A DNA stretch of 64,000 bases from assembly GCA_041916775.1 (NCBI GenBank), contig JAYRYZ010000013.1:72083-136082 (forward strand), written 5' to 3'. The position numbers were made by a program, and so were the translations under genes. Below the pieces are notes generated by a model. That model had not been told where the DNA came from and ran no database searches. It worked only from the letters and a program-made list of their open reading frames with translations. The DNA is from UBA2357 sp041916775 (GTDB taxonomy: Bacteria > Pseudomonadota > Gammaproteobacteria > Burkholderiales > Rhodocyclaceae). This document shows positions 1 through 8,117 of this stretch, one piece after another (the first letter of the stretch is position 1; every line of letters begins with the position of its first letter).

Positions 1-710
1 TCGACACCGAACTCGCGCTCGCCGATATGGCGACGGTCGACAAGGCGCTCAACCGCTATCGCAAGCCGGCCAATGCAGGCGACAAGGACGCGAAGATCCT
101 CGTCGGCGTGCTCGAGAAATGTGCCGCCCAGCTCGACCAGGCAAAGCCGGTACGAGCGCTCGACCTCAGCAAGGAAGAGTGGGCAAGCATCAAGCCCTTC
201 TGCCTGATCACCGCCAAGCCGGTGCTGTATGTCGCCAACGTCACCGAGGACGGTTTCCACGGCAACCCCTACCTCGCCGCGGTGGAGAAACACGCCGAGG
301 CGGAAGGTGCGAGCGTGGTGGCGGTGTGCGCGGCGATCGAGGCCGAGATCGCCGAGCTCGACGACGCTGACAAGAAGGACTTCCTCGACTCGATGGGTCT
401 GGACGAGCCCGGACTGAACCGCCTGATCCGTGCCGGCTACAAGCTGCTCGGCCTGTCGACCTACTTCACCGCGGGGATCAAGGAGGTGCGTGCCTGGACC
501 ATCCATACCGGCGACACCGCGCCGCAGGCGGCAGGCGTGATCCACACCGACTTCGAGCGCGGCTTCATCCGCGCCCAGACCATCGCCTTCGAGGACTTCA
601 TCCAGTTCAAGGGTGAGGCGGGCGCGAAGGAGGCAGGCAAGATGCGCGCGGAAGGCAAGGAGTATGTGGTCAAGGATGGCGACGTGCTGAACTTCCTCTT
701 CAACGTCTGA
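1..710 (+). CDS. ychF: Ribosome-binding ATPase YchF (OLA1 family), C-terminal part
   Basis: The reading frame is open from the window edge, so the N-terminal GTPase/ATPase motifs lie outside; about 236 residues are visible. The sequence ends with the family's conserved TGS-domain tail: 'YFTAGIKEVRAW', 'GDTAPQAAGVIHTDFE', 'GFIRAQTIAFEDF', and the terminal 'GDVLNFLFNV'. The coiled-coil segment with 'GDKDAK' and 'VLEKC' lies at the start of the visible part. YchF is a universally conserved Obg-family ATPase that binds the ribosome. A hairpin terminator follows, and the integrated island begins roughly 170 bp after the stop codon. Confidence 0.96.
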   Translation, partial: DTELALADMATVDKALNRYRKPANAGDKDAKILVGVLEKCAAQLDQAKPVRALDLSKEEWASIKPFCLITAKPVLYVANVTEDGFHGNPYLAAVEKHAEAEGASVVAVCAAIEAEIAELDDADKKDFLDSMGLDEPGLNRLIRAGYKLLGLSTYFTAGIKEVRAWTIHTGDTAPQAAGVIHTDFERGFIRAQTIAFEDFIQFKGEAGAKEAGKMRAEGKEYVVKDGDVLNFLFNV

Positions 711-771
711 GCCAACCAGGCCATTTCCCAGGGTTTCACAAGATTGCTTTGAAGCTCTAAAACAACGCTAT

Positions 772-796
772 AGCCCCGGCAAATCCGGGGCTTTTC
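772..796 (+). terminator. Rho-independent terminator of ychF
   Basis: AGCCCCGG, a five-base loop and CCGGGGCT form an 8-bp GC-rich stem followed by TTTTCGTTT. It lies 61 bp after the ychF stop and reads on the plus strand. Because this is the normal end of the ychF transcript, it suggests that host DNA continues to at least this point before the island. Confidence 0.85.
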
Positions 797-881
797 GTTT
801 CTATGGCTTGCATACGATTACTCGACCTTGCTCGCGAAAAGTGACTACGCAGGTGTATACGAAAATTAGACCTAGCAAAAT

Positions 882-893
882 AAGGTGTATATG
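882..893. repeat. Candidate left attachment site (attL) of the island
   Basis: The 12-mer AAGGTGTATATG occurs here, 39 bp before the integrase start, and again perfectly at 22722-22733, just after the last recognisable island gene. Its core AGGTGTATA also occurs at 851-859, so some copies may be integrase-binding sites rather than the crossover core. The distance between the two 12-mers (21.8 kb) covers all the foreign-looking genes. The assignment is inferred from the repeat alone. Confidence 0.45.
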
Positions 894-931
894 ATCCATC
901 CATCACCCCTTCTTGCCGACCCCGTGACACC

Positions 932-2128
932 ATGCTTACAGATGCTCACTGCCGTGCTGCCAAACCGAAGGAGCAGCTCTACCGCCTGAATGACCTTCGC
1001 GGCCTTTACCTTGAAGTGAAGCCCAATGGGGTGAAGGCTTGGCGCTACCGCTTCAAGCTGGGCGGCAAGGGGTCGTGGTTCGCGCTGGGCGACTACCCCG
1101 CCGTCAGCCTTGCCGAAGCGCGGGACAAGTGCGAGGAAGCGCGAAAGCTGGTCAAGCAGGGCATCAATCCCGTTCAGAATCGGCAGCTTGAGCGCCTCAA
1201 GCGCGAACAGGATTCCGCCAATACTTTTGAGACGGTCGCCAAAGAATGGCTGGCTCTGCGGGACTGGGAAGACATCACCAAGAAACGCCGCCTGGACATG
1301 CTGGAGCGGGTGGTATTCCCCAGCATCGGCAAGCTACCAGTGCGTGACATCACCCCCGCGCACGTTCTCGACATCCTCACCAAGACCGTGAAGCGCGGTG
1401 CGCCGACCGTCGCAGCCGAAGCCAAGCGCACCATGTCCGGCATCTTCGAGTTGGCCGTCGCCACCTTGCGGGCAGACAACGATCCCGTCTGGCCCGTCCG
1501 CAAGGCGTTGCCCGCCAACAAGACGCAACACAAGACGGCACTGACCACCGCGCAGATCGGCAAGCTGCTCAACGACTTCGACAACCACCGTTGCGGCTAT
1601 CAGGTCAATTTCTGCATCCAGTTGATGTGGTGGACACTGGCGCGTCCCAGCGAAGCGGCAGAGGCGGAATGGGCTGAATTCGATCTCGATGCCGCGCTTT
1701 GGACGATCCCAGCCCGGCGCATGAAAGCCCGCCGCGAGCATGTGGTGCCGCTGCCGACGCAAGCCGTAGACATGCTGCGCCGCCTGCACGCCATCAGCGG
1801 TGACCGGGTGCACCTCTTCCCCGGCAGGGATGACCGCAGCAGGCCGATGTCGGCGCATTCGATCCGGCAGGCGCTCAAGGTGCTGGGCTGGAGCGGCACT
1901 TACAGCCCGCACGGCACCAGAACCACGGGCAGCACCCGGCTGAATGAGATGGGCTATCGCGCCGACGCCATCGAAGCGCAGCTTGCCCATGCGGAACCCA
2001 ACTCGGTACGCCGCACCTATAACCATGCCACCTACCTCGAAGAGCGGCGAGACATGATGCAGGCATGGGCGGACAAGCTCGAAATCTGGAAGCGGGAGAG
2101 CACAGGTGAAGTCAGTAGAACACAGTGA
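932..2128 (+). CDS. P4-type tyrosine integrase
   Basis: A site-specific recombinase of 398 aa. The N-terminal arm-binding domain (DUF4102 type, residues ~1-90) contains 'LNDLRGLYLEVKPNG', 'FALGDYPAVSLAEAR' and 'VKQGINP'. The catalytic domain has the expected residues: Arg238 in 'LARPSEAAEAEW', His327 and Arg330 in 'SPHGTRTTGST', His353 in 'AQLAH', and the nucleophile Tyr363 in 'RRTYNHATYLEERR'. Length and order match full-length P4/phage-type integrases, so it appears intact. Its position at the edge of the foreign segment, facing inward, is typical of the int gene of an integrative element. The following ORF overlaps its 3' end by 23 bp. Confidence 0.95.
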   Translation: MLTDAHCRAAKPKEQLYRLNDLRGLYLEVKPNGVKAWRYRFKLGGKGSWFALGDYPAVSLAEARDKCEEARKLVKQGINPVQNRQLERLKREQDSANTFETVAKEWLALRDWEDITKKRRLDMLERVVFPSIGKLPVRDITPAHVLDILTKTVKRGAPTVAAEAKRTMSGIFELAVATLRADNDPVWPVRKALPANKTQHKTALTTAQIGKLLNDFDNHRCGYQVNFCIQLMWWTLARPSEAAEAEWAEFDLDAALWTIPARRMKARREHVVPLPTQAVDMLRRLHAISGDRVHLFPGRDDRSRPMSAHSIRQALKVLGWSGTYSPHGTRTTGSTRLNEMGYRADAIEAQLAHAEPNSVRRTYNHATYLEERRDMMQAWADKLEIWKRESTGEVSRTQ

Positions 2129-2807
2129 GTACATGCCCGACACGGAGGTAGGACGCTCCTTATTCAGGGAGCGCCTGATTGCAAAAATTCAGCAACATCG
2201 CGATTTCAAGGCGCTGCCACAAGAAATTCAGTCGAGCTTCTTTGAGGAGTTAGCTGAACTCACCCTCTTCGGCACCAACAACTGTTCGGTGGAGACACAT
2301 AGCCCTAGGATACGCAAGCTCGAAAAACTGGCCGACAGTTATCGCCGGGTTGCCAATAGCATTGCACTGCTTTCGGAAATAGATGAGCTGCTGCTCGATG
2401 ATGCCTTTCAACATAGCATGTCTTTGCAACAGCAAAAGAAACTGATGCGGCAACTGGTTGCTGAGGTTGATGGTCTGATAGGCGCTATGCGTCAGACGCC
2501 CTCTGGCACATCTGAGCGGTTTTCACTGCGACTGCAGGGCGCGGGCTTGCTGAAGCAATTGGGCAAGCTGGGGGTGACCTGCAAGATCAACAATGATTTT
2601 CAAAAAATCGATCAAGATGATGCAGTGCAGCGCGAGAAAAGCGAGGGCGCACAGCGCTTTCTGCCAGATCTTTCGCAGAGCATGACACTTACCATGCTCT
2701 GCGCGATGCTGGTTCTCTTCAACAATGGTCAGGTCGTCGAATGGAGCTATTGCCGGAGGCTGCTGAAGGAAGGCAAAAAGCATCTCGATTCAGCGACAAC
2801 TGAATGA
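2106..2807 (+). CDS. Hypothetical protein translationally coupled to integrase
   Basis: I do not recognise this 233-aa protein. The GTG start at 2106 lies inside the integrase 3' end and has a GGGAGA ribosome-binding sequence at good distance; the next start (ATG 2133) has none. The product is predicted soluble, alpha-helical and rich in Gln and Leu ('FQHSMSLQQQKKLMRQLV', 'LRLQGAGLLKQLGKLG'), with a moderately hydrophobic C-terminal segment ('TLTMLCAMLVLFNNGQVV') too short and polar for a sure membrane helix. Coupling to int suggests a role in, or cargo status of, the mobile element. It converges with the ABC-3C ATPase gene 63 bp away. Confidence 0.6.
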   Translation: MKSVEHSEYMPDTEVGRSLFRERLIAKIQQHRDFKALPQEIQSSFFEELAELTLFGTNNCSVETHSPRIRKLEKLADSYRRVANSIALLSEIDELLLDDAFQHSMSLQQQKKLMRQLVAEVDGLIGAMRQTPSGTSERFSLRLQGAGLLKQLGKLGVTCKINNDFQKIDQDDAVQREKSEGAQRFLPDLSQSMTLTMLCAMLVLFNNGQVVEWSYCRRLLKEGKKHLDSATTE

Positions 2808-2870
2808 ACCACCTCTGTGCCAGCACCCCGTTTACGGCACCTTCCACGCGGGCAAGTCTGTTTAAATCAC

Positions 2871-4817
2871 TCACACAGAACGCGGCCAATCCTCAGGTAC
2901 GAGCTTCAGCCCATCGCGCCAGCGTTCGCGAAGCGCTGCCTGGAAACGCACATCGTCGCTGAAGTCTGGGTGATCGGTGATGAGCACTTGGAACTTGCCT
3001 CCTAGTTTCTCCACAACGTCGAAGATCAGGTTGAAGAGGCGCTTAACGGCTTGGCGATCTGCGTCGATCTTTTCCTGCGTTACGCCATTACCGGGCAACG
3101 TGTCCGGCGAGAAATGTGCCTGCGACAGCTGATCCAGTAGCAGGAATGAGGGCACCGGTCGTCCTCGGCTAGCGAACCAAGTATGCAACGCTAAGTGTGC
3201 GACGATGTGGTAGCCGACGTGATTCTCGCCGCTACCGATCTCGCGCATGGATACCCCCCGCTCAGGTGTGTCGGCCACGATGGTCAGATTGCGTGGATCG
3301 AGGCGCAGCGGTGAATCTGAGTATTCCAGGTCGATTTGCTTGGCATAGTCAGACAGGTGCCTGTTGACGTTGGACAGGCAGGACTCCAGCCTGGCTTGGA
3401 TGGTCTCGGTGCTGACAACCTCATTGAGCTGAGCCTCTTGCTCCCGCAATTCGTCCAGTCGTACTTGCTGCCCACTCACGTCGGGCACCTGCGGGATATT
3501 TTCCATGTAGAGGCTAATGCGCCCCAAGACCATGGCACGCCGTGCCTCGGTGTCTGTAGCCAACTGCAGTCGCTGGTTCGAACGTTTAACAGCTGTGAGC
3601 AAGGTGCGGTTGTCGTCGAGGCGGCGCCGTACGTCGGCGAGCTTCTCTTCCACTTCCTGAATTGCTGTCGCGATGCGGGGTGTCGCTGAGTCCATTGCAC
3701 CACTACGCTCGCTAATGTAGTCCTGTGCTGCGCGCAGATCGCTGACCGAAGGCACCTGCGACGCCTCAGGCAAGCCTTGCAAGCACAGCGGGCAGGCGTG
3801 TCCTGGCGCATCGTGCTCGAAAATCGTCACCGCTTGGAGTCGAGCAGCGTGCTCGCGGGCCTCAGCGGCGTAGCCTTTGGAATTGCCTTCGAAGCTACGA
3901 GCTCGCTCCAGAGTTGATTGGAGTGTGCGCTGCTCGCGCACAAGCTCACTGCGCACATCAGAGAGGCGACGGAACTCGACGTCTTCGTCAGCTTCTGAGG
4001 CTGCCGAAGGCACCGGGGTGTTCTGGATTGTGCGTAGAGCCTCGATTTTCTCCTGCCAGGGGGCACTGTCATCGAGCACAGTCAGGCCGACCGCTTTCGC
4101 TTCGGCCAGCAGCGTATCTGCGCGGCTAAGTCCTTCACCACGGATGGCGGTGGCCTCGGCAAGCCTGCGCTCGATCTGCCGAATATCTGCGCGCACGCGC
4201 TTGAGCTCCTGCTGTTTCGCCACGTAGTCTTCGGTGACAGCACCCAGGAAATACGGCAGGGTGTCCTTGATGGCTTGGGCCGCGAAACGGTCGCTCGAAC
4301 CGTGGAACAAGTGCTTTCGCTGCGCAATTTCGGTCTGCGACTGGAAGCAGAACGTGAGGGCGTGGCTGATCGAGGCGGCCAGCGGATCCCGGCTCTGACC
4401 TGGCGGTGGTTCGTACAGATAATCGGACATACCAACCCAGGACGCCAAAAGCGCACGCAGGCCGTCACGGTTGGTAGTCTGGCGCAGCACATTGGCTGCG
4501 GGGATCGCCACTGTGTTGTCGGTCTGAACGTAGATCGCCTCGTTGGATTTACCGTCGCCATTCGGCAGTTGGCGCGCCACGAAAGCCTGGCCTCGCCCCG
4601 TTTCCAGAAGCAGACCAAACCAGGCAACGTTGCGACGCACCTTGCCTTCCGGCACATCAATCTCTTTGGCCCCAAAGCAATAGTCGATGACGCCAAGGAT
4701 GGCTGACTTACCCGTGCGAGAGTCGCCCGAGATAATGTTGACGCGACCCGGCTCGAAAGGCACTACGCGGTGCCGCCCATCATGGCTATAGATCACGACT
4801 GCGCGAATCTGGATCAT
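2871..4817 (-). CDS. ABC-3C system ATPase (DUF3732, Rad50/SMC-like)
   Basis: A 648-aa SMC/Rad50-like ATPase; the start at 4817 overlaps the upstream stop (ATGA), and the 19-residue longer frame upstream lacks support. It has the DUF3732-protein pattern: 'FEPGRVNIISGDSRTGKSA' with Walker A at residues 31-38, then 'IDYCFGAKEIDVPEGKVRR'. The middle is a long coiled coil with a CPLC zinc-hook-like turn ('APGHACPLCLQGL'). The C-terminal half has a signature-like 'GSGENHVGYH', a Walker B strand 'PSFLLLDQLSQAHF' with Gln where a catalytic Glu usually sits (common in this family) and 'LITDHPDF' as H-loop. It is the last gene of the defence run. In ABC-3C systems this ATPase is thought to sense invading nucleic acid and license the effector; that role is inferred. 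Confidence 0.88.
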   Translation of the reverse strand: MIQIRAVVIYSHDGRHRVVPFEPGRVNIISGDSRTGKSAILGVIDYCFGAKEIDVPEGKVRRNVAWFGLLLETGRGQAFVARQLPNGDGKSNEAIYVQTDNTVAIPAANVLRQTTNRDGLRALLASWVGMSDYLYEPPPGQSRDPLAASISHALTFCFQSQTEIAQRKHLFHGSSDRFAAQAIKDTLPYFLGAVTEDYVAKQQELKRVRADIRQIERRLAEATAIRGEGLSRADTLLAEAKAVGLTVLDDSAPWQEKIEALRTIQNTPVPSAASEADEDVEFRRLSDVRSELVREQRTLQSTLERARSFEGNSKGYAAEAREHAARLQAVTIFEHDAPGHACPLCLQGLPEASQVPSVSDLRAAQDYISERSGAMDSATPRIATAIQEVEEKLADVRRRLDDNRTLLTAVKRSNQRLQLATDTEARRAMVLGRISLYMENIPQVPDVSGQQVRLDELREQEAQLNEVVSTETIQARLESCLSNVNRHLSDYAKQIDLEYSDSPLRLDPRNLTIVADTPERGVSMREIGSGENHVGYHIVAHLALHTWFASRGRPVPSFLLLDQLSQAHFSPDTLPGNGVTQEKIDADRQAVKRLFNLIFDVVEKLGGKFQVLITDHPDFSDDVRFQAALRERWRDGLKLVPEDWPRSV

Positions 4818-5329
4818 GTCTTTACTCCCAACAGCGCCAGCACGGTCGGGGGCGCCCCCGCTTTGCACAGCCATCGTCCGACGAACGTCGCCTGATGCAT
4901 ACAGTCCCTCACCTCCTCGCTCGATGTTCGGAGGTAGGTGTTCATTTTTCTCGCGGCGATGCTTCCCGCTTCGATCCGTTGACCATCGAACGACAGCAGC
5001 CCCTGCTGTGTGCCGAACAGCAGTGCCTCCCGCACCGTCTCACGCAGTACGACCACGCCTTTGGCAACCGCTGAACGCTCCAGCGGATGGTCATTCACCC
5101 AGGTCGCGAGCGACGAAGTGATCGTGCGTGGCAGTTGGTCACGCGTCTGCCCGCGCAACACCAGGCTGGCGCCCACGAACGCCAGCGCAAGTGGCAAACC
5201 ATCCTCGTTGCTGCCGAGTGCCGTTGCCTCAGTGCGATAGCCACGCGCAAGGTGCCACACGGCAATTGCGCAGAAAGCCGGGTTGAGCAAGTTGCGCTGC
5301 TCGATGGCGCGCTCCTGCCAAACGCTCAT
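4814..5329 (-). CDS. ABC-3C system middle component
   Basis: A 171-aa protein between, and overlapping by ATGA with, the effector gene upstream and the DUF3732 ATPase gene downstream. The N-terminus 'ERAIEQRNLLNPAFCAIAVWHLARGY' and the following 'GLPLALAFVGASLVLRGQTR' and 'LPRTITSSLATWVNDH' fit the short helical middle-component (MC) families that accompany DUF3732 ATPases. Members are usually 140-200 aa and have no enzymatic motif, and none is visible here. The proposed role is to bridge ATPase and effector. The exact MC subfamily cannot be fixed by eye. Confidence 0.75.
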   Translation of the reverse strand: MSVWQERAIEQRNLLNPAFCAIAVWHLARGYRTEATALGSNEDGLPLALAFVGASLVLRGQTRDQLPRTITSSLATWVNDHPLERSAVAKGVVVLRETVREALLFGTQQGLLSFDGQRIEAGSIAARKMNTYLRTSSEEVRDCMHQATFVGRWLCKAGAPPTVLALLGVKT

Positions 5330-6540
5330 ATCGCACCCCCTTCTCCGGTTTCGCTAAAGATGGCGCGTAGCAGGGCCTGGAAGTCTGGGTGCCAGCCCAA
5401 GCGCTGGTCTTCGGCCAACATGTGCAGTGAACCCCGGCAAACCCAGGGAACGTTCACGCCCGAACGGATCGGCACATGTGCGTCCTCGGCCCATTTCAGG
5501 ATGGCACGTCCGGCACGGGCCATGGATTCCTCAGTGGGCTCAGCACCAAGTTCGTCGCAAGCTTGAGCGAACTGCAGCTCCCATTCGGTATGCAGGCGCT
5601 GGTCGTATTTCTGCAGATCGGCGTCGAACAGCAGGTCGTCGCGGGTCCAGGCTGAACGCTGCCGGAATGCTTGCAGGTAACTCGTAATCGCGTTGCGGAT
5701 GCGCAGTTGGCTACCCCCAACCAGTTCCACCTGCTTATAAAAGGGACGGTTGGCGAATTCCGGCAACTGATCCAACGCAACCATCAATGCGTCGAGCTCG
5801 TCGTCGATGGGCAGCGATTCAGGCTTTAGTGACTCCTGGATTTCCGTGATCTGGGCATCGATCTCCGCACGCGGGATACCGCCTCCAGGATGGATCAACT
5901 CGCAAAGTACGCGTTTGAACCACCAGCCCTCCAGCATCTGAACGGACAGAGCTTGATGGTGCAGTGAGACATGGTAGAGCTCGGATTGCAGTTGCGCCTC
6001 TATGGCCGCCGCATCAGGCTGGGATGGCACGACATAGATTCGTGCCAGCAGAGCCTCCCTTTCCGCCTCATCCAAGTCCAGATAGGCTTCAAAGGCATCC
6101 TTGAGCTCACTGTTGGTCGAACTCGTGGCGGCGTGTTTGAGCCGCTTAGCCGCTTCTGCCACATTGCGTCCCGCCTCCTCGATGCACAGCGCGGCGCAGG
6201 CACTGCCTGCTGGGGCGTTCGCCGTCGCAATCAAAAAACGTGTTGCTTCAGGTGGGATCTCACCGCTGGCCAGACCAACGAGCCAGATTCGCAAGGTCTT
6301 CCACACCTCAGGGCTCAGGTCGGTCAGGTTGGCTGTCGCGTTGAGCGAGTGTTTGGTTTGCAGCACGGCATCGGGCTGGCCACCGACCTCAAAGCTCACG
6401 TCGTCCAGTGTTTCGATGCTGACAGTAAAGTCACTGGTGCGGCTGCGGCGGATAGCCCAGAGCAGGCCAAGCCGAACCTGGTAGAGATAGCCCGTCATCG
6501 AACCGGCTGCGCCGAAGGTGGAGATGCTGGAGGGATTCAT
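5326..6540 (-). CDS. ABC-3C system effector with Cap4/DUF4297-like nuclease N-terminus
   Basis: Start chosen at ATG 6540, which overlaps the preceding stop as ATGA like the other junctions; ATG 6546 would add two residues. The 404-aa product begins with 'SMTGYLYQVRLGLLWAI', then 'VSIETLDDVSFEV' (Glu43, Asp46/47) and 'AVLQTKHS' (Gln61-x-Lys63). This E/D...QxK layout after a 'GYxYQ' helix is the restriction-endonuclease-like fold signature of DUF4297/Cap4-type nucleases, often fused to ABC-3C C-terminal domains. The remainder (residues ~90-404) is helical with 'PEVWKTLRIWLVGL' and 'WWFKRVLCELIHPGGG'. It is inferred to cut DNA when the ATPase is triggered. Confidence 0.8.
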   Translation of the reverse strand: MNPSSISTFGAAGSMTGYLYQVRLGLLWAIRRSRTSDFTVSIETLDDVSFEVGGQPDAVLQTKHSLNATANLTDLSPEVWKTLRIWLVGLASGEIPPEATRFLIATANAPAGSACAALCIEEAGRNVAEAAKRLKHAATSSTNSELKDAFEAYLDLDEAEREALLARIYVVPSQPDAAAIEAQLQSELYHVSLHHQALSVQMLEGWWFKRVLCELIHPGGGIPRAEIDAQITEIQESLKPESLPIDDELDALMVALDQLPEFANRPFYKQVELVGGSQLRIRNAITSYLQAFRQRSAWTRDDLLFDADLQKYDQRLHTEWELQFAQACDELGAEPTEESMARAGRAILKWAEDAHVPIRSGVNVPWVCRGSLHMLAEDQRLGWHPDFQALLRAIFSETGEGGAI

Positions 6541-8117
6541 GGGCATTTGCTTCCGGAATGGGCATCCAGCCAGCGCTGCCCGAGGGCTGTCAGGCGGTAA
6601 CGTTGACTGCGGCTATTGGGCTTGTCGGGGTGGGTCATCTCGATCACGCCCAGTTCCAGCGCTGGGACGAGATAGGTTTTCCTGAAGTGCTCCCTGTGGG
6701 CAAGCCCTACAGCATCCTGCATCGCCTGCCGGGGCATTTCACCTTTCATCTGCACCAGCAGTGCCCCAACTTGCGCGGTAACTTGCGCGGTAACTTGCGC
6801 GGTAACTTGCGCGGTAACTTGCGCGGTAACTTGCGCGCCGACTTCCTCTGTCGGAACAAGAGATAAAGGATGGCGCGGTAGCCGAATCACGAACGACAGG
6901 CGGTCGTCGTCCGTCTCGAACAACGGCGCTGGCGAGCCGTTGGCTGCCATTTCCTTCAGGATTTTCGGGATGCCGGTGGAACGCCCTTCGGTCATCTCCA
7001 GTTCTTTCAGGAACTCCCCGATCCGCCGGTTGCGGTAGCGGCGGCTGACGGCGCGCCCGGTTTGAAAATCCTCCAACCGAATCGACCGATCCGGGCCGGG
7101 GAAGCTCAGGATGACCAGATCATCGTTACTGATGCGTACCTCGATAGGCTCTCGCTCCTCGTAAGATCGGTGATAGACCGCGTTGACTAAGGCCTCCTCG
7201 ATGGCGGCATAAGGGAAGTTCCAGACCCGCGTGGCTTCGGCACGGTCCGGATGCTTGATGACGGTCTCGCGCAGGAAGTTGCGCTGGATGTAGCTCAAGG
7301 CCTCGCGCGTCATCCGTGCCAGCGGGCCTTTGAAAATCTTTTCCTCAAAGCGATCTCCGCCTGCGCCTTCGGGGAACCAGACCACATCGATCTGCACGCC
7401 GGGGAAGAAGCGCTCTGGTGCTTCATTGAAAAACAGCAGGCCCACGTTCTTGGGCCACGGTGATTCGGTGGGGCCGCCTGCTACATTCATCTGCCGCGCC
7501 AAGGCCTCGACCGACAGGCCCGGCGCATCAGCGGCCAGTTCGCTGCCCACCTCCTGCAAAAAGGCCTGCATTAGCGGCTTGGACAAATCATCGATCCGAG
7601 CCGACTGATTGTAGCGGTCATCGAATGGCACCTTGGCTGCGAGGCTCAACAACTCCTGCTCGGTATCGCCCTTGGCCTCGACCGTACTGCTGTAGCGCCG
7701 GATGTAATAGCGCCAGGTCTTCTTGTTGGCGGTGACGGCTTCCGGTGCTTTGTAGGGCCGGTTCTGTCCGCCCGGCGCCCACAGCACGATCAGCTTGCGA
7801 CCCTCGACTTCCTCGATGCTCAACACCGGGAAGTAGAGCGGCTGGATCAACTGGCAGGCGGCCAGCAACTCCTGTTGAATTTTGTCGAGCAGGTTGTCGG
7901 CCAGCCCCACGGGTGGGAACACCGGCTGGCCGTTGGCGTCACAATCCTGCCCGATCACCACATAACCGCCGCCAAGGTTTTCGAAGTCGTTGGCGAAGGC
8001 GCACAAGGTGCGGATGATCGGGTCGGGATTCCACCCGGCCTTGTATTCGATGCGCTCGCCCTCGACCGTACGCTGGCGCAGCAGGTCATTGAGGTTGATG
8101 GGGAGTTTGGTGCTCAT
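6537..8117 (-). CDS. AlbA_2 (Schlafen-type) ATP-binding protein with VTAQ repeat linker
   Basis: A 526-aa protein. Residues ~10-150 are an AlbA_2/Schlafen-like domain ('GERIEYKAGWN', 'CAFANDFENLGGGYVVIGQD', 'WRYYIRRYSSTVEA'). Residues ~300-420 resemble a GHKL-type ATPase ('AIEEALVNAVYHRSYEE', 'EVRISNDDLVILSFPGP', 'EGRSTGIPKI'). A linker of five AQVT units follows (12-bp DNA repeat), then a C-terminal winged-helix-like region ('MPRQAMQDAVGL', 'RQRYRLT'-like 'SQRYRLTALGQRWLDAH'). It overlaps its neighbours on both sides (ATGA). Such proteins are frequent in defence islands and have been treated as putative transcriptional regulators or nucleic-acid-binding ATPases. The function here is unknown. 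Confidence 0.8.
   Translation of the reverse strand: MSTKLPINLNDLLRQRTVEGERIEYKAGWNPDPIIRTLCAFANDFENLGGGYVVIGQDCDANGQPVFPPVGLADNLLDKIQQELLAACQLIQPLYFPVLSIEEVEGRKLIVLWAPGGQNRPYKAPEAVTANKKTWRYYIRRYSSTVEAKGDTEQELLSLAAKVPFDDRYNQSARIDDLSKPLMQAFLQEVGSELAADAPGLSVEALARQMNVAGGPTESPWPKNVGLLFFNEAPERFFPGVQIDVVWFPEGAGGDRFEEKIFKGPLARMTREALSYIQRNFLRETVIKHPDRAEATRVWNFPYAAIEEALVNAVYHRSYEEREPIEVRISNDDLVILSFPGPDRSIRLEDFQTGRAVSRRYRNRRIGEFLKELEMTEGRSTGIPKILKEMAANGSPAPLFETDDDRLSFVIRLPRHPLSLVPTEEVGAQVTAQVTAQVTAQVTAQVTAQVGALLVQMKGEMPRQAMQDAVGLAHREHFRKTYLVPALELGVIEMTHPDKPNSRSQRYRLTALGQRWLDAHSGSKCP
6769..6837. repeat. 12-bp tandem repeat, 5.75 copies, in AlbA_2 gene
   Basis: ACTTGCGCGGTA is repeated perfectly five times (6769-6828), followed by nine bases of a sixth unit. 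On the coding (minus) strand each unit encodes Ala-Gln-Val-Thr in the linker before the C-terminal winged-helix region. Because the unit is a multiple of three, copy-number changes would alter linker length without shifting frame. Homologous proteins often carry comparable short repeats at this position. Confidence 0.97.

Noticed and set aside
6558..6866. Plus-strand frame with LRGN repeats
   Set aside because: It is the antisense reading of the 12-bp repeat inside the AlbA_2 gene; no ribosome-binding site and no family resemblance.
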